Shown: positions 9,565 to 21,973, numbered from the stretch's first letter. The stretch: 64,000 nt of DNA from Xylaria sp. FL1777 (GCA_022578965.1 MU400694.1:16831-80830), one strand, 5' to 3'. Notes: generated from the sequence alone by a model not told the origin. Translations and numbers: made by a program.

Positions 9565-12500
9565 ATGTTTTCTGTAAGAGCCATTACAATCTCATTCGCC
9601 AGCTTGACTCCCTGCTGAACAATCCTCGCGCCACTTTTGTAGAGAATCAAAGATGCCCTCGACCGCACCATAGCTGAGGAGCAGGCCCGCCATAAGGTTT
9701 CTGGTGAGCAGAAAGTAGGTGTTAAGAAGCCCGCCCAAGGCAACCCTACGAATTCAGATCCTGCCGTCTTCGAGGCTGCCTTCAAGCTCGAGGATGACCC
9801 CGACAGCTCCAGTCCCTCTCCTACCCCGAGGCCCGCCGCGCCTAAGGAGGCTACGAAGCTCGACGCCAATGACCCTTCCTCTGAAACTAAGAACTCGACA
9901 CAAGGTCAAAATGGCGACAGTAACAAGGCTTCGGGCACCCTTACACTAGGGTCACTCGATGAGCCTACGCTGGCACCTGAGGTCAAGGTGAAGCTGAGGA
10001 GGCTGAACAGGCTAGAGGCGACATACGTGGGTAAGCGATAATCCTATTATGTTAAGGTTTTGGACGCCTGACTAATATGCGCTTGGTCATAGATCTCCTA
10101 CGCTCCTATCGGATAGCGCATTCAAGGGTAGCGGTGATTGATCGCTTTGAACGTGCACTTCGAGAAAACACTCCGCTAAATACCATCAAGGAGCCAGATG
10201 CCTTTGTTGAATATATGTACCAGTTGAACCTGCAGAGTGACATGGTCGTGAAGGAGTTGAAGCGTGTCTCCGCTGACAAAGACGGCCAGCAGAAGAGACT
10301 CGCGGATTCTGAAAAGGAGATTGCCACCTTAAGATATGAGATAGCTACTCTTGAGGCTGCAAAGGGGGATAAACCCGCCGCACCGCTGGATGAGGCGGAT
10401 GGCAAGGCTGCAGAGAGGGGGGTTGAAGGCGAAGACATGTTCTCTTACGATGACGAGATTCCTAAACTCCAAGCTGAGTTGCTGTCAAAGGATGAGCAGA
10501 TCGCAAAACTAACCTCGGAAGTCGATACACTGAAACGAGACTTAACTGTGGGTAAAGAAACATCTGCAGGAGAGTTCGAAGAGGCTGTACTCAATATGGA
10601 AAGAATGCGAGTTGATATGGAGGCGGACAAGACGAGTTTTAATGCTACGCTTGCGGCCAAGAAGGTCGAAATTGATACATTAAAAGCCTCTATTAAAGAA
10701 CAGGAGGCTGAGCTCGAAGAGTTCAAGTCAGCTGTACAGGCGGAGAAGGGGCCGTTGGATGATCCGTCAGCTACACCAACAGCATTACCAGCTCCAACCG
10801 CCGGCTCGGCCAAAAAGAAGAACAAAAAAAAGAATAGGAAGAAGGGTGGCGCCTCTCATATACTTACAGATACCGCGCCTAGTGAAACGTCAGAGCACCC
10901 ACAACTCTCTCCCCTCGAAAATCCGGAGACTGAAGCCCTCAGGGCCGAAGTCTCCAAACTCAAAGGGGAGATTATTGAAAAGGACTCGCGGATTGACAAG
11001 TTATCTAACCAGAGAAAGACTGAGGAGGATCTTCGTGAAGAGATAGAGAACATGCAAGAGAACCTCATCAACATTGGCCAGGATCACGTTGAAGCGAAGG
11101 AGCGGATTAAAGAACTTGAGAATGAAAAGGCCGCACTCAAATCTCGCATTTCTGAATTGGAAAAGGAACTTGCCAGCTCCATGGAAACCACTAAACAGGC
11201 AGAGTCCACCTCTAATCTGCTGGCTGAATATGACTCGATAAAAAAGGAATTCGACGAATTAAAGGTCCGATCCCGGGCACTTGAATCTGACTTGGGTGCT
11301 GCGCAGAAGCTTGCCCAGGAGCGATTCGAAAAGCTTACATTTTCTAAGGATCTATTAGCTAAAATCCAGCCTGAGCTCAAGACACTTCGGCAAGATTCCG
11401 CCGCCTTGAAGACTACTCGCGAAGAGCTTGTGACGAAACAAAATGAACTACGTGCTCTTGAGAAACGGGAGAAGGAGCTAAAGAACGAAATGAGTCGTGT
11501 CCAGCGCATCTCTGCCGACCGCGAATCTGAAATCAAACTACTTAACGACCGGCTAACTACCGAGAAGACGTCTCGTGCAAAATTAGAAGACGAGAAGCGG
11601 ACTTTGGGCCGCGATTATCGGCGCTCAGAAGCTGAGAAAATTGAGATAGCTGCAAAGGCAGAGAAGACTGGCTGGGAACTCGAGAAAGTACAGTTTGAGT
11701 TGTCTTGTCTACAACCCAAGGTCAAGGGGCTCGAGGAGGAAGTTGCCAAGTTAACGAAGGAGAAAAATGTTACTCAGGAGGACATTGATTTGAAGACGCA
11801 ACAATACAACAATGCTCAAGGCCTATTAACTTCGATGCGTGATCAAATCACAGAATTATCGATGCAGCTAAAAGAGGCACAAAATCAAGCTGAGAGCCTA
11901 GAAGAAGAACTAGCAGAGGTGCAGAAGCATCTTGCTGAGAGAACACGTGAAGGAGAGACTATGCGCCGAATGCTGGCAGACGTGGACGAACAAGCCGATG
12001 CCAAAGTTCGCGAGATGAAATCTCGATTGGAGACGGCGATTGAAGACCGTGACCGTCTCGAAGACGAATCCTCAACCGTCGCTCGACGGCGCGCTCGCGA
12101 AGCCGAAGAACTCAAGACCAAAGTGCGTGAGTTAGAACGTGAAGTCAAAGCTCTAGGTAACGAAAAGGACGACCTCGAAGCACGCGAAAGGGAATGGCGC
12201 CGACGACGGGAAGAATTGGAGCAAATTGAGGAGAAGGCCACGGCCGAAACTGAGGACATGCGCTCCACCGTCTCGAGTCTCCGTTCAGCCCTCGATGCAT
12301 CTGAGCAACAGGTTCGCGACGCAGAGAAGCAAAAGACAGACCTAAGGAAGCTTTTGGATGAAGCTCGGGGCCGATATGAAAGAGCTAATAAGGAACTCAA
12401 AGGTGTACAGTCTAGGCTCAACCTCGGCAGCGGGTCCAATGTGGCAAGCAGTGGGAGATCCAGTATAGACTCTACGAGAAGTGGCTTGAATACCTCACCT

Positions 12501-12674
12501 TCCAAGGGGTTACATGGCGGACCTGATATTGCGTATCTCAAGACCATATTCTTACAGTTTCTTGAGGTTAAGGATGACAAAGTACGGTCACAGCTAGTGC
12601 CCGTACTAGGCAAATTGCTTGGACTTGATAAGTATGATCCCCACTCACATACCCATCCTCCAGCCGGTAACTAA
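9565..12674 (+). CDS. IMH1: GRIP-domain golgin (Imh1-like)
   Basis: Exons 9565-9573, 9643-10030 and 10093-12674 encode 992 aa. Introns are 69 and 62 nt; the first exon is only 9 nt (MFS). The spliced start MFSRIKDALDRTIAEEQ is typical of fungal GRIP golgins. The body (about residues 140-900) is near-continuous heptad coiled coil with a Lys-rich patch near residue 372. The C-terminal GRIP domain is at about 942-982, with YLKTIFLQFLEVKD and LVPVLGKLLGLDKYD. Such proteins bind Arl1-GTP at the trans-Golgi and tether vesicles arriving from endosomes. The gene shares a promoter region with Lunapark. Confidence 0.9.
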
Positions 12675-13535
12675 CAACCTCAGAAATGAACAAGAGAAAT
12701 GGATGCAAGCCGTTCAGCACCGGCATAAATAGGGAAGATAGCACCTAGGTCTTGGGGGTTTGAGGTAGTCAAGGGACCTGGCAACGACTGCTGGTATGTA
12801 TTAATACAAAAGTTGCATAGCGAGGGGAGTTGGTACACATTGTACGCCTTTCTTAGAAAGCGCCTTTGGCTTATATTCATGTACAAGGTAGTGGGCCGGG
12901 TTGCACTATACATTATGTGTCTATGGTATTGTCGGCCATAGCGTTCAACGGGCAACCATTCAGCATCCATGTGTCCTCGAATCGATTATCTCGTGCATGT
13001 CAGACCTCGGTCGGGTTGATCAGTCGCCTCCGATCAAAGTCCGGTCCGGAGCGGAAGTACGCGGCTTATCTAACTTAGTCGAGATAGCTTAGGCGATCTT
13101 TGTATTTTGCATTCGGGGCGTGTGGTTTTGGAAAGATGTCAGGTGATCAGTTAGGTAACCTCTCTCTTCTGTGGACTATTTGTGAATCGCGTAATACCTA
13201 TACATCTAGATTCTAGGCTAATTTGTGAAAGCTCAGATCTCCGATGAGGGGTTATATATAAGACGGTCGCCGAGACTCATGTAAAGATTACGGAGGCATA
13301 CTCCCATGCTAATGTAGTGACATTCCGTGATCGTCTTTATAATCCCCACCCCCGCCTAGTAACGGGATTAACGATTCAGGTGTAAATGACTATTATATAG
13401 TCCAAGCCACCATCTAGGCGAAAAGCAACACGTACCCGAAGCTTCAGGGTAATACTTATTGTAGTAGTTTATACACCCTAGCATACTACCTTCGGCCGAA
13501 TCACGGGGGTAAATTATCTCATCCTCGAGCGCATC
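12675..13535. other. Intergenic, no coding signal
   Basis: Same-strand spacer between the golgin and CoA-transferase genes. Short open frames at 12680-13092 on both strands lack family features. There is a TATATATAA stretch near 13253. Confidence 0.5.
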
Positions 13536-15038
13536 ATGATTGACCGCAAGGCCTTCACATCTTTCGACATAGTCAAAGAAATATGGACACACCTTGATCT
13601 GCCACCCTCGGCGCTCGCCTCCCTTTCTCTCCCAGGAGCCTCGAGGCACCCGGTGGTGCCCTCATCTTTCAAGATCGGACCTCTCGCGCAAAGCACCATT
13701 GCGCTCTCGGCCGTGGCCGCCGCCGTAGCGCACTCTACACGCACTCGCTCGGGCCAAGCCATCCCGCGGACCACGGTTCCCCTCCGGCATGCCGTCCTCG
13801 AGTTCCACTGCGAGCGACTCTACAGCCTCGCCGGCAAGCCGCCGGCCGAAAGCTGGGGCCCCATAGGCGGCCTACATCCCACGGCCGACGGCTACGTGCG
13901 CATCCATGACAACTTCCCTCATCATCGCCACGGCGCGCTCGCTCTCCTCGGCCTGCCTGAGACGTGCGTCGACCGCGCCGCCGTGGACGAGCGCACGCGC
14001 GCATGGAAGAGCGTCGACCTGGAAACCGTGGGCACCGAGCAGAAGGGTCTCGCGATCTATGCTCTACGAACCTTTGCGGAATGGGACGCGCTGCCCCAGG
14101 CGCGGTCCGTCCCCGATATACCGGTGGCTGTACGACGGGTCGACATCCCGCTCTCGGAATCCCAAACCCCCAGACGTGACCTCGGTGGGCGTGGCTCGAG
14201 GTGTCTTTCGGGCCTCCGCGTCCTCGAGTTCAGCCGCATCATCGCCGCCCCAGTAGCCGGGAAGACCCTCGCCGCCCACGGCGCCGACGTCCTCTGGGTC
14301 ACATCCCCGCGACTGCCGGACCTGCCGGGCCTGGACCGCGAGCTCGCGCGCGGGAAGCGCAGCGTGCACCTCGATCTCGACGACGCGGACGATAGGGTGC
14401 GGGCGCTGCAGCTCGCGCGCGAGGCGGACGTTGTCTTGCAGGGGTATCGGCCTGGCAGTCTTGCGGCGCGCGGGCTGGATGTCGAGCAGCTCGGAAAGGC
14501 CAATCCCGGGATCATCGTTGCGAATCTGTCTGCTTTTGGGCCCGAGGGGGAGTGGAGGGATAGACGCGGCTTTGACTCCCTCGTGCAGACGGCGTCCGGC
14601 ATGAACGTTTCCGAGGCCGAACATCGCGGTCTCGGAGAGGTTGCTAGGGCCCTGCCGTTCCAGGCGCTGGATCACGGCGCCGGCTTCTTGCTTGCTGCCG
14701 GGGTCTGTGCGGCTATTTATCAGCGGGAGAAGGATCGGAATGAGGGCCGGCGTGTGGGCGCGTATGTGGTTGATGTTTCTCTCGCGGGCGTGATGAAGTA
14801 TCTGAGGAGTCTCGGACAGTATGAGGGGCAGTCTGGGTTCGAAGGCGACGATTATACTCTTCGCTGGGAGGACAGGGATAAGAGCGAGGAAGACCGGGCG
14901 TTCTTCGAGACAAGGCAGACGGAGTTTGGCGAGATGACGTTCTTGAGGCATAGTGCTAGTGTCGAGAATTTCGAGCCCGGATGGGATCTCATGCCGACGC
15001 CTTTGGGGTCGTGTGAAGCTGTTTGGTCCGGTTCGTGA
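13536..15038 (+). CDS. CoA-transferase family III (CaiB/BaiF-like)
   Basis: Intronless 500-aa protein with strongly GC-biased third positions through about 14.5 kb. The C-terminal half has the family core: LSGLRVLEFSRIIAAPVAGK, GADVLWV, the GKRSVHLDL strand, ADVVLQGYRPGSLAARGLD, VANLSAFGPEGEW and RRGFDSLVQTASGM. Asp379 in ALDHGAG sits at the usual catalytic aspartate position. The N-terminal 200 residues resemble the extended form common in fungi. Members move CoA between carboxylic acids or racemise 2-methylacyl-CoA; the substrate here cannot be read from sequence. The end (PTPLGSCEAVWSGS) looks like a normal family end rather than a truncation. Confidence 0.85.
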   Translation: MIDRKAFTSFDIVKEIWTHLDLPPSALASLSLPGASRHPVVPSSFKIGPLAQSTIALSAVAAAVAHSTRTRSGQAIPRTTVPLRHAVLEFHCERLYSLAGKPPAESWGPIGGLHPTADGYVRIHDNFPHHRHGALALLGLPETCVDRAAVDERTRAWKSVDLETVGTEQKGLAIYALRTFAEWDALPQARSVPDIPVAVRRVDIPLSESQTPRRDLGGRGSRCLSGLRVLEFSRIIAAPVAGKTLAAHGADVLWVTSPRLPDLPGLDRELARGKRSVHLDLDDADDRVRALQLAREADVVLQGYRPGSLAARGLDVEQLGKANPGIIVANLSAFGPEGEWRDRRGFDSLVQTASGMNVSEAEHRGLGEVARALPFQALDHGAGFLLAAGVCAAIYQREKDRNEGRRVGAYVVDVSLAGVMKYLRSLGQYEGQSGFEGDDYTLRWEDRDKSEEDRAFFETRQTEFGEMTFLRHSASVENFEPGWDLMPTPLGSCEAVWSGS

Positions 15039-15209
15039 GTACCACCGTATCAATATCTCTGGATTTCATGAGGAGGAGATATACCCGGAACCGCTAGATC
15101 TGTCTGGTATGATCGAAGCTTGCTGTCTTTGGGGGCGAGGTAAAGTATAGTATACCTAATGTATATACCATCTATCATCGTGAAATCTCAACTTCACCTC
15201 GTTTGATAG

Positions 15210-15647
15210 ATGTTCGTCTTTGTTTGTTTTATCAACGCATGGCTTGTCGTAGCTTATACCGTAATGGCTATTCCTAGTTTCAAGCAATACACATATGATG
15301 AGGCCCAGGCGGGTGTACCTCTCTGGGACTTCAAGACTGACATTGGGGACTTCTCGTTTTGTACGGACAAATACTGCTTCACTCCTAAGGGGCGTGTCTA
15401 ACTACACCAATAGGATGGACTGGGGCTCCCTAGAACTGCTGGGAGGGGCACTCGGAGTCACATGAGGATTCAAATTCAGGAGGTGTTTCTCCCTAAAGAC
15501 GATCTGCCCAAGTCCACGGTAGTATTGGCTAAGTATTATACGCCTTTAAAGTTTGGACTGTCATTAGAACACGACGCACAGCTCTGTATGACTGGGCATA
15601 AGGTCCACGTTGATAATCATTCAGTTCTTGTCTTTTGCAAGGCATAG
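15210..15647 (+). CDS. Possible small secreted protein, one intron
   Basis: Two open segments, 15210-15395 and 15480-15647, can be joined by an 84-nt GT-AG intron into 117 aa. The N-terminus (VFVCFINAWLVVAYTVMA) would be a good signal peptide. The 5' splice site GTCTAA is weak and I know no homologue. It could equally be two unrelated chance ORFs or a relic. Confidence 0.3.
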
Positions 15648-15972
15648 AACAACATTTCTAGGATTGCAATAATCATCTCCCTTTACCTAGCTTAGATATT
15701 GCTAATTCTATAATGTTTCTCCTCTTTTAACAAACTCAGAGTAAGATATTACTACTCTCAAAGAGAACGGGTCTACAACAAATCCCTACTAGAATAACGC
15801 TTTCAACACCTAAAGAGGGTGCACGCCTGTGAGGAGACTTTGAAAATCAACGGATAGGTGCAGCCAATCTTCTAGTCGGTGGTGTCACACAGCAGGCCGA
15901 CGTGGCAGTCCAGAAAATTTTATTTCCAACGTGTCTACAGAATTTACTTCCATCTACTCATTCCAAAACTGT
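15648..15972. other. Intergenic upstream of the SET gene
   Basis: AT-rich spacer with no coding signal. It presumably contains the promoter of the SET/MYND gene. Confidence 0.5.
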
Positions 15973-17831
15973 ATGATTCCTACATCAACGAAGAGACGAG
16001 ACAGACTTTCGTCTCAGTTCGCCGCTGCATTTTCCATGGCAAATGAGAATTGTGGAAACTTAGAGGGAGCAAGAATGTATGCCTTGCAAGATGTGCCGGG
16101 GAAAGGAAAGGGTCTCGTGGCAACCGACAAGATCTCCAAGGGCACACGAATTCTTTCTGAAGAGCCCATCATTACAATAGCTAGCAATGGGATGACCAGC
16201 GAACGGCTACAGATCTCCATCTACCAGCAAGTCGCTTCTCTTAGCGAACACCAGCAGCGAGCCTTTCTCTCTATGCACAACATCCACCCATATGACGATG
16301 CTGCTGCGCGCTACCTCGGGATCTTCAAAACAAACTCCTTACCTGCTGAAGCTGTCGGAGAAAAAAGGGCAATTTTCCTAGAAGCATGCCGCATCAATCA
16401 TGCCTGCGATAATAACGCACAGAAGAGCTGGAACGATAATATCAAACGGCACACAGTGCATGCCTTGAGAGATATTGACAAAGGCGAAGAGATCACGATA
16501 ACCTACATAGGCCCTCTCAAGAACCGTGAAGCTCGGCAGAAGGTTCTTCAGGAAAGTTTCGGCTTTACATGTATGTGCCGCCTCTGCTCCTTACCGCCAG
16601 ATCAGAGTCAGGAAAGCGACAGGAGATTGGAGGAGATTCACCGCTTGGATGGTGTCATCGACCAACTCGGTATAGAGGGGATTTTGGTATCCCCTCTCCG
16701 GACCCTCCGCTACTTTGATCAACAGGTACATCTCTATCGCGATCAAGGAAGAGAGGACGTTGGTTTCGCACAGGCTTTTGTCAATGCCGCTCAGCTTGTT
16801 ATCGCCAATAGCGACTTAGCGAGGGGACGCATCTTCGTAGAGAAGGCAGCGTCTGCTTGGAAGATTCTCGTTGGCGGTGACGACACGGAATCTATTAGGC
16901 ATGAAGCTCTGGCACAAGACCCCTCGAAGTACGAGCTATACGGAGTCTCAATGAAGTGGGTGACGAAAGTGGATGAAACCCCGCAAGGACTTGACCCAAG
17001 CGACTTCGAAGACTGGCTTTGGAGGAGGGAGAAGCCAAATGGCCCGGGGAATCTGCGGCGCCGCGCAATCTTCCCCGGGTTCATTGACCTCCTAGACGAG
17101 AACGCCATTGACCTGGAGTTCTATGAGAGCAACAACACGGAATCTTACCAACCACGGCGCCATTGGTGCTTCTTAGCCGAGATTGTGGATTTCGCCACAC
17201 TCTTTCGTCTGCAGATGGAAATCAAGGACGTTGATGGTACAAAAATTCCGCTGTACTTCTATACTAGCAGCCGAGGCCGTGAGTTGGATCCTGCGCAAGT
17301 TAAACAGGGGCACACGGTCGCCATTCTCTACGCAGAGCGTCACCAATTTATGTCCTGTGAATCCGGCATCCGTCATGAGGATCCCCGGATGATTAAGGTA
17401 TTAATACAGTAATTGTCAATCAAGCTTGATTCAGGTTCGCTAACCGAACGCGACGTCATATAGATCTTCCCACTATCACTGGATAAGTTGCTAGCGTTGA
17501 GCGACCAGTTCCAACAGTTCTCGACAGAGCTTGATGGTATTAGAATGTGTCACGGGTGTGGTAAGAAGGCAGCCTCTCTACAACGATGCGGCAAATGCTT
17601 GTCTTTCTGGTATTGCGATAGGGTAAGACTGCCATTGAAGATCATCTCTTATTATGTTGACTTGGATGCTAATGTGAGTGTGATAAGGCCTGTCAAGTAG
17701 CTGGCTGGAACGAGAAAGGTCACAAGGCTGATTGCAAGCTCCTCAAAGATCCCGATTTGCGAGGATTGTTCGTTTTCAATTGGGACAAATTTGATAACCA
17801 CATTCGATTTCCTTTAATGAATAATATTTAA
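15973..17831 (+). CDS. SET-domain protein with C-terminal MYND zinc finger
   Basis: Exons 15973-17397, 17464-17622 and 17688-17831 encode 575 aa; introns are 66 and 65 nt. The open frame extends upstream to a GTG, but 15973 is the first ATG; ATG 16036 (MANENCG) is an alternative and gives the more usual SET start. SET features: GKGLVATDKISKGTRILSEEP, RINHACDNN (about residue 140), HALRDIDKGEEITITYIG and a post-SET CMCRLC (about 200-205). The MYND finger spans Cys504-Cys544 (CHGC, CGKC, YCDRAC, GHKADC) and is made whole only by splicing. SET proteins are protein lysine methyltransferases; MYND binds proline-rich partners. In animal SMYD proteins MYND is inserted in SET, while here it follows at the far end. 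Histone or non-histone target unknown. Confidence 0.85.
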
Positions 17832-18210
17832 GGGTTACGTAGCAATCCCAATTTGACCTACGGTAATGAAGGATAAGCCGGATTGCAGTGTAATAGAAAA
17901 TGGAATGTCCGCAGCTAGCGAAGCAATTTGACTATGAGAAGGATCAGGGCTCAAGATAAGCTACCTTGGGGAAACAAAAAAAAAAAAAAAACTCTACGAA
18001 TGAATGCCTTTAGTCTCTATTAAGCTCATGAGAGCCGAGAACTCGATAGCAACAACCCTTATTCACCATTTTAGCTATCAAGCTGCCGATGTTTCTACCT
18101 TCTACTTATCATCCAAGTACATCTCACGATATACTACTAAACATGATGGCCGTCCCGATTATAGTAAGACGACAACTAGTAGTATATCAATTTCTATAAA
18201 AGAACATGGC
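17832..18210. other. Convergent intergenic with poly-A tract
   Basis: 3' flanks of the SET gene and the serine-hydrolase gene. An A-run lies near 17976-17991. The open frame at 18004-18267 is short and unrecognised. Confidence 0.5.
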
Positions 18211-19521
18211 TTATTTCCTCTCTGCTGTAGAGAGCTTATACGCTTCCCTCTGAAAACCTTCATGTAACTCCAATATTTTGGGATGCATTGGCGGCAGAAT
18301 TTGGCAAAATGCAGCCCCGTAAATGCCGGTATCATGATCGATGAACCACTGAGCGCTTGGTACACCACCCCAGAACACTGTTCCTGGGCCGAAGCGCCCT
18401 TCCTGTGCCTCCTTCGCGACCAACCCGGCAAAACTCCACGTCTTTCTTATCGACGCCGGTATTCGCATGCCTAAAAATTGCGTGTGAACCGGAGAGCGAG
18501 CAATGTAGTCGTTAAGAGCATTTTCTTGTTGTTCATCCAGCTGCGGACGGAACAACTCGTCGAATGACTTTGGCTTCAGAAGTTTGGCATCTCTACGGGC
18601 GACCGCTGAGACAAAGGTAGCATATGCTCGAGGAGACGTGAAGAGACCAGCGCCGCCCAGGCAGTCCGTACCGCCAAATAGAATGTCAAAGGTAGCAGCG
18701 TCAACAGCAGGTGGCTCGCCTTTGTCGTTTAGTGTGCTCATGTCGGCTATTCTGTCCTTCATGTTTTCCTTCGTCTTAGGATAGAAAGTAGAGTCCTCTG
18801 CGATCCCCAAGGGTTCCCAAATGCGCGCGCGCATAAAATCTTCTAGGCTGGTACCTGTGACAACTTCAATAGCTTTCCCTGCCCAATCATGGCCTCCGCC
18901 ATACGAGAAGCCCGTGCCCGGTGAGAATAGCAGCGGGAGCACTGACTTGTGCTCTACAGTAGGGCCAGTCCAAGGCTGTTCGCCGCGTGACGCGCGCCAT
19001 TTTCCTAGGAGAGGACTAAGCCAGTCATATTCGTGGCCGCTAGTATGAGATAGAAGCATTCTCATAGTGATGGGAGTCGAGTCAGGCTCGAGAATAGGGG
19101 TATTGTTCTCGTCATCGAAGCCGGTGATTATACCATGCGTTCCTATACTAGGTAACAACGGCTTAACGTCTTTATCCAAATCTAAAAGACCGTCCTCAAC
19201 GCATTGTAAGACAGCTATAGATGTCATGAGCTTGGTCATTGATGCGACAGCGCATACTGTTGATTCGGTGAATGGGCGATTGACGCCTTCTTTGAGGCTC
19301 GCCCTGCCGAGGGATTTAGAGAATGTGATTTCGCCTATTTACTCAGCAGTTAGATTAATATCTTATGTTCGCGTAGCATCCATAAATGGCCGTGTCAATA
19401 TGCAAAATGAGAAAAAGTTAGTAGAGCTGGCTTTACCATTGATGTCTCCCGCGACCAGCGACACCCCGGGGAGAAGTCCGGATGACACGGCTTCTTCGTA
19501 TGCCTGAACAGTGGTAGTCAT
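18211..19521 (-). CDS. Beta-lactamase-fold serine hydrolase (LovD/EstB-like)
   Basis: Exons 19521-19437 and 19334-18211 encode 402 aa; the intron is 102 nt. The class C beta-lactamase-type signature is present: Ser60-x-x-Lys63 in ASMTKLM, Tyr173 in FSYGGGHDW at the YxN-like motif, and a conserved LLSHTSG. The C-terminus has VFWGGVPSAQWFIDH, matching the conserved WGG block of LovD-like acyltransferases and EstB-like esterases. No signal peptide is visible, so it is probably cytosolic. Such enzymes act as esterases or acyl-transferases, some in secondary metabolism, but no PKS or NRPS gene is in view. Confidence 0.85.
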
Positions 19522-20004
19522 GATTGTAATTAGTATTACGATGTTGCTATTTGGGAAATCAACTTAATGAACTGAATATTTCCGTCGCTGAAGAATAACT
19601 GGGCGTTATGCTGATTGAGACTTTCCAACACCTTTATAACACATCGTTACAACAGAGCCCTCCGCATTGAGACCCCTCACTTGCTGTTGGGACGCATTGC
19701 ATTTCGGTGATAATATGGGGCTTATTAATTGTGCTTCATGATTAGTCAAACCGTTTGAAACTAAAGGAGCACCTACGTATTGTTGGCATAAATAAAAGCT
19801 AGGAATGAGCTAATTCCATTTTTAGCTATTAGGTATCCTTCAATACACGCGGCGTTTATCTGGCATCGTTTTGTGCCACCCACAAGTTCGTTCGTTCTTG
19901 TAACAAGCCCAACGAGTAATATGATGATTGTAACGAGGTAGTCCTTCTCAGTTCCACGATGGGCGAATCTAGATTATGAAGTCTGTGGGGAAGTAGACTC
20001 TCTT
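19522..20004. other. Intergenic
   Basis: Upstream region of the serine hydrolase. No coding signal or known element seen. Confidence 0.5.
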
Positions 20005-20533
20005 CTACAAGGCGGCAATCCCAATGATCCCAATGCTAACAAGCATCATAATTAGGATATCACTAGCTAATGCCGATCCCGAAATCTTGTCTTTCTTCGG
20101 TAAGAAAAGGGCGATGAGCTTTACCGGCTTGTTATCGCCATAGTCGGCGTAGCAAGTAAGTTTAAGGTCTTGCGAGGTAGCTCTAACACGTTAGTTTCTG
20201 GAATAATTGGAATAGGTACGTTCGAACATCACGTTACACTCATAGAGGTTTCAAGTTGATATGAATATGGCTGATCATAGCCACTGCCATGCAGCTGATC
20301 GGAAAGAAGAAATTTACGTCGCAAGGGAGCATGATGTTCTGTTATAAGCATGCCGGTGGCGTCTCTGATTGAACAAAGAAGGTATTTCTCGGAGTTAAGA
20401 TCTTTCTCACGCTCAGATATGTATAGTTTGGGTACTGTTTACTAACTGATCCTGAGCAAGAACAACTAAAGCCACGGATAGGAGGTTGTAGATAATAAGA
20501 CTCGTTGATATCTTGAGGTTCCAGTACCAGCAT
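20005..20533 (-). CDS. Doubtful multi-exon gene, tail-anchored membrane protein
   Basis: Three segments, 20533-20436, 20364-20240 and 20180-20005, splice (71- and 59-nt GT-AG introns) into 132 aa ending in a hydrophobic helix (ASDILIMMLVSIGIIGIAAL) before the stop, after a basic FLPKKDK stretch. A TATA-like motif (TATATACTTTATAG) lies about 65 bp upstream of the chosen ATG. Alternatively this is the 3' part of a longer gene: upstream minus-strand segments (about 20600-21480) also give open, intron-delimited frames, including a canonical GTAAGT site near 20692, but one frame carries an in-frame stop. It may be a decayed gene. I recognise no family. Confidence 0.3.
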
Positions 20534-21973
20534 TGTAGGACTGGTATTAATTATGGAAGAGATAGAAGCGGAGTGTCTTCTATAAAGTATATAGTTCTCA
20601 TAACATGGCAAAACAAAATAAGTGCAGCTTATTGAGGGGAAAGTCTTAAGGGTGAAGGACGAGTGAAGTCAGTTGCCTGAGAAATGGACTTACATAATCT
20701 CTATGGGTTGCTCTAGCGTCAGACCCCAAAGCAGCGTTATATGCAAGGCCCAAGTCCCTGGGAATCTCCCTTTAGGCTAATATCGAAGACCAAGGCGCTG
20801 GGACGAAAAGAGAGGCTCAACGGCATCTCGTGGCACATGTAGGAAATTGATTGATAATGCAACAATAAAATCTCCACAGACGTAACAGTAGTCCGTCAAA
20901 CCTATATTGGAGGTGTATTGCCGACGTCGTCGCTTGGGGACATCACCACTGCCGAGCTAGCGGTGACAAAGTAAGAATCCTGGTAAGCCACACGTGCGTC
21001 GTTCAAATCCTTGTCGTGGTCTCTACACTAAATGTAACGCATCCCTGATACGGATGAACAAGATGTGTCTACTTATAATTACATACCCATTTACGTAGTA
21101 TGCAAGATCCGGTGGAGCTTGGGTAGTATTCGTTGCACACCATCTGATCTCAGCATCACCTCTCTTGCCCAATCAAGCCGGCCTGTGCCTCATAATTGAT
21201 TTCGCTAGCCGACGATATTTCTCATCTAATGGCCTTTCTGTTAGGTCGATATCCCGGGGATGTGCAGACTGTCTGATCCTTCGCTTGGCAAACACCACAC
21301 AGCATATCGAGAGATCTTTTGTTTCTCGTCAGACTCTCGGCAGTGGAGCTTATGTCGGCGACGACAGCCATTATTCCGCCTTGGCGTCTCCCCCATCCAG
21401 ACTAAGCTATCCAACATGCCATCTCCATTGGTGTAAGAATGGTGACGAGGGTTGTTAGAAACGGGAAGCCTCGCCGACATGCAAGGGTCGAGAGGGATAA
21501 GTCGATAGTCATCGTATTACGTTCTTATAATTTCACAATTCGACCTCGTAACGACTGGTATCAGCACCGCTAGATGATGACCCCGGGGGTTGATTCTCTT
21601 CAAGAGAACACTAGCTACGTCCTTGGCATTTCTGGGGAATGGTGGGGAAGAGCTAGTTCAGTGCAAGGCGTTGCGAGGCCAGTCCCAGCTTGCGACCCCA
21701 AATTCTTGCTTAAAGTTAAGTTCGTATGCGGGGGTTCGGTAGCCGGGGTTCGTCCAGCCATAGAAAGGACATGGAGCGTAGAGGTGTATATAAGATGAGG
21801 AGGGCCATGTCTTCAACTGGGTGGAAATAAAATACCGTACGCTTCCTCCCAGTATCCGGCGTGTGGTTCCCTGAGAAGCCCCCACCCTGAACGACTGGGG
21901 ATCAGTGTTCATTGAGGCAGGAAGCTTAATAGGAGAGTTCTTCATATCCCCTACTACGAGACAAGTGTAGAAG
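20534..21973. other. Gene-poor region, possible decayed exons on the minus strand
   Basis: Minus-strand segments such as 21480-21241 (ATG at 21480) and about 20950-20780 (contains DYCYVCGDFIVALSINFLHV) read as open frames separated by splice-like sites, yet I cannot join them without a stop. No protein family is evident. 21800-21973 is the sugar transporter leader. Confidence 0.35.
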
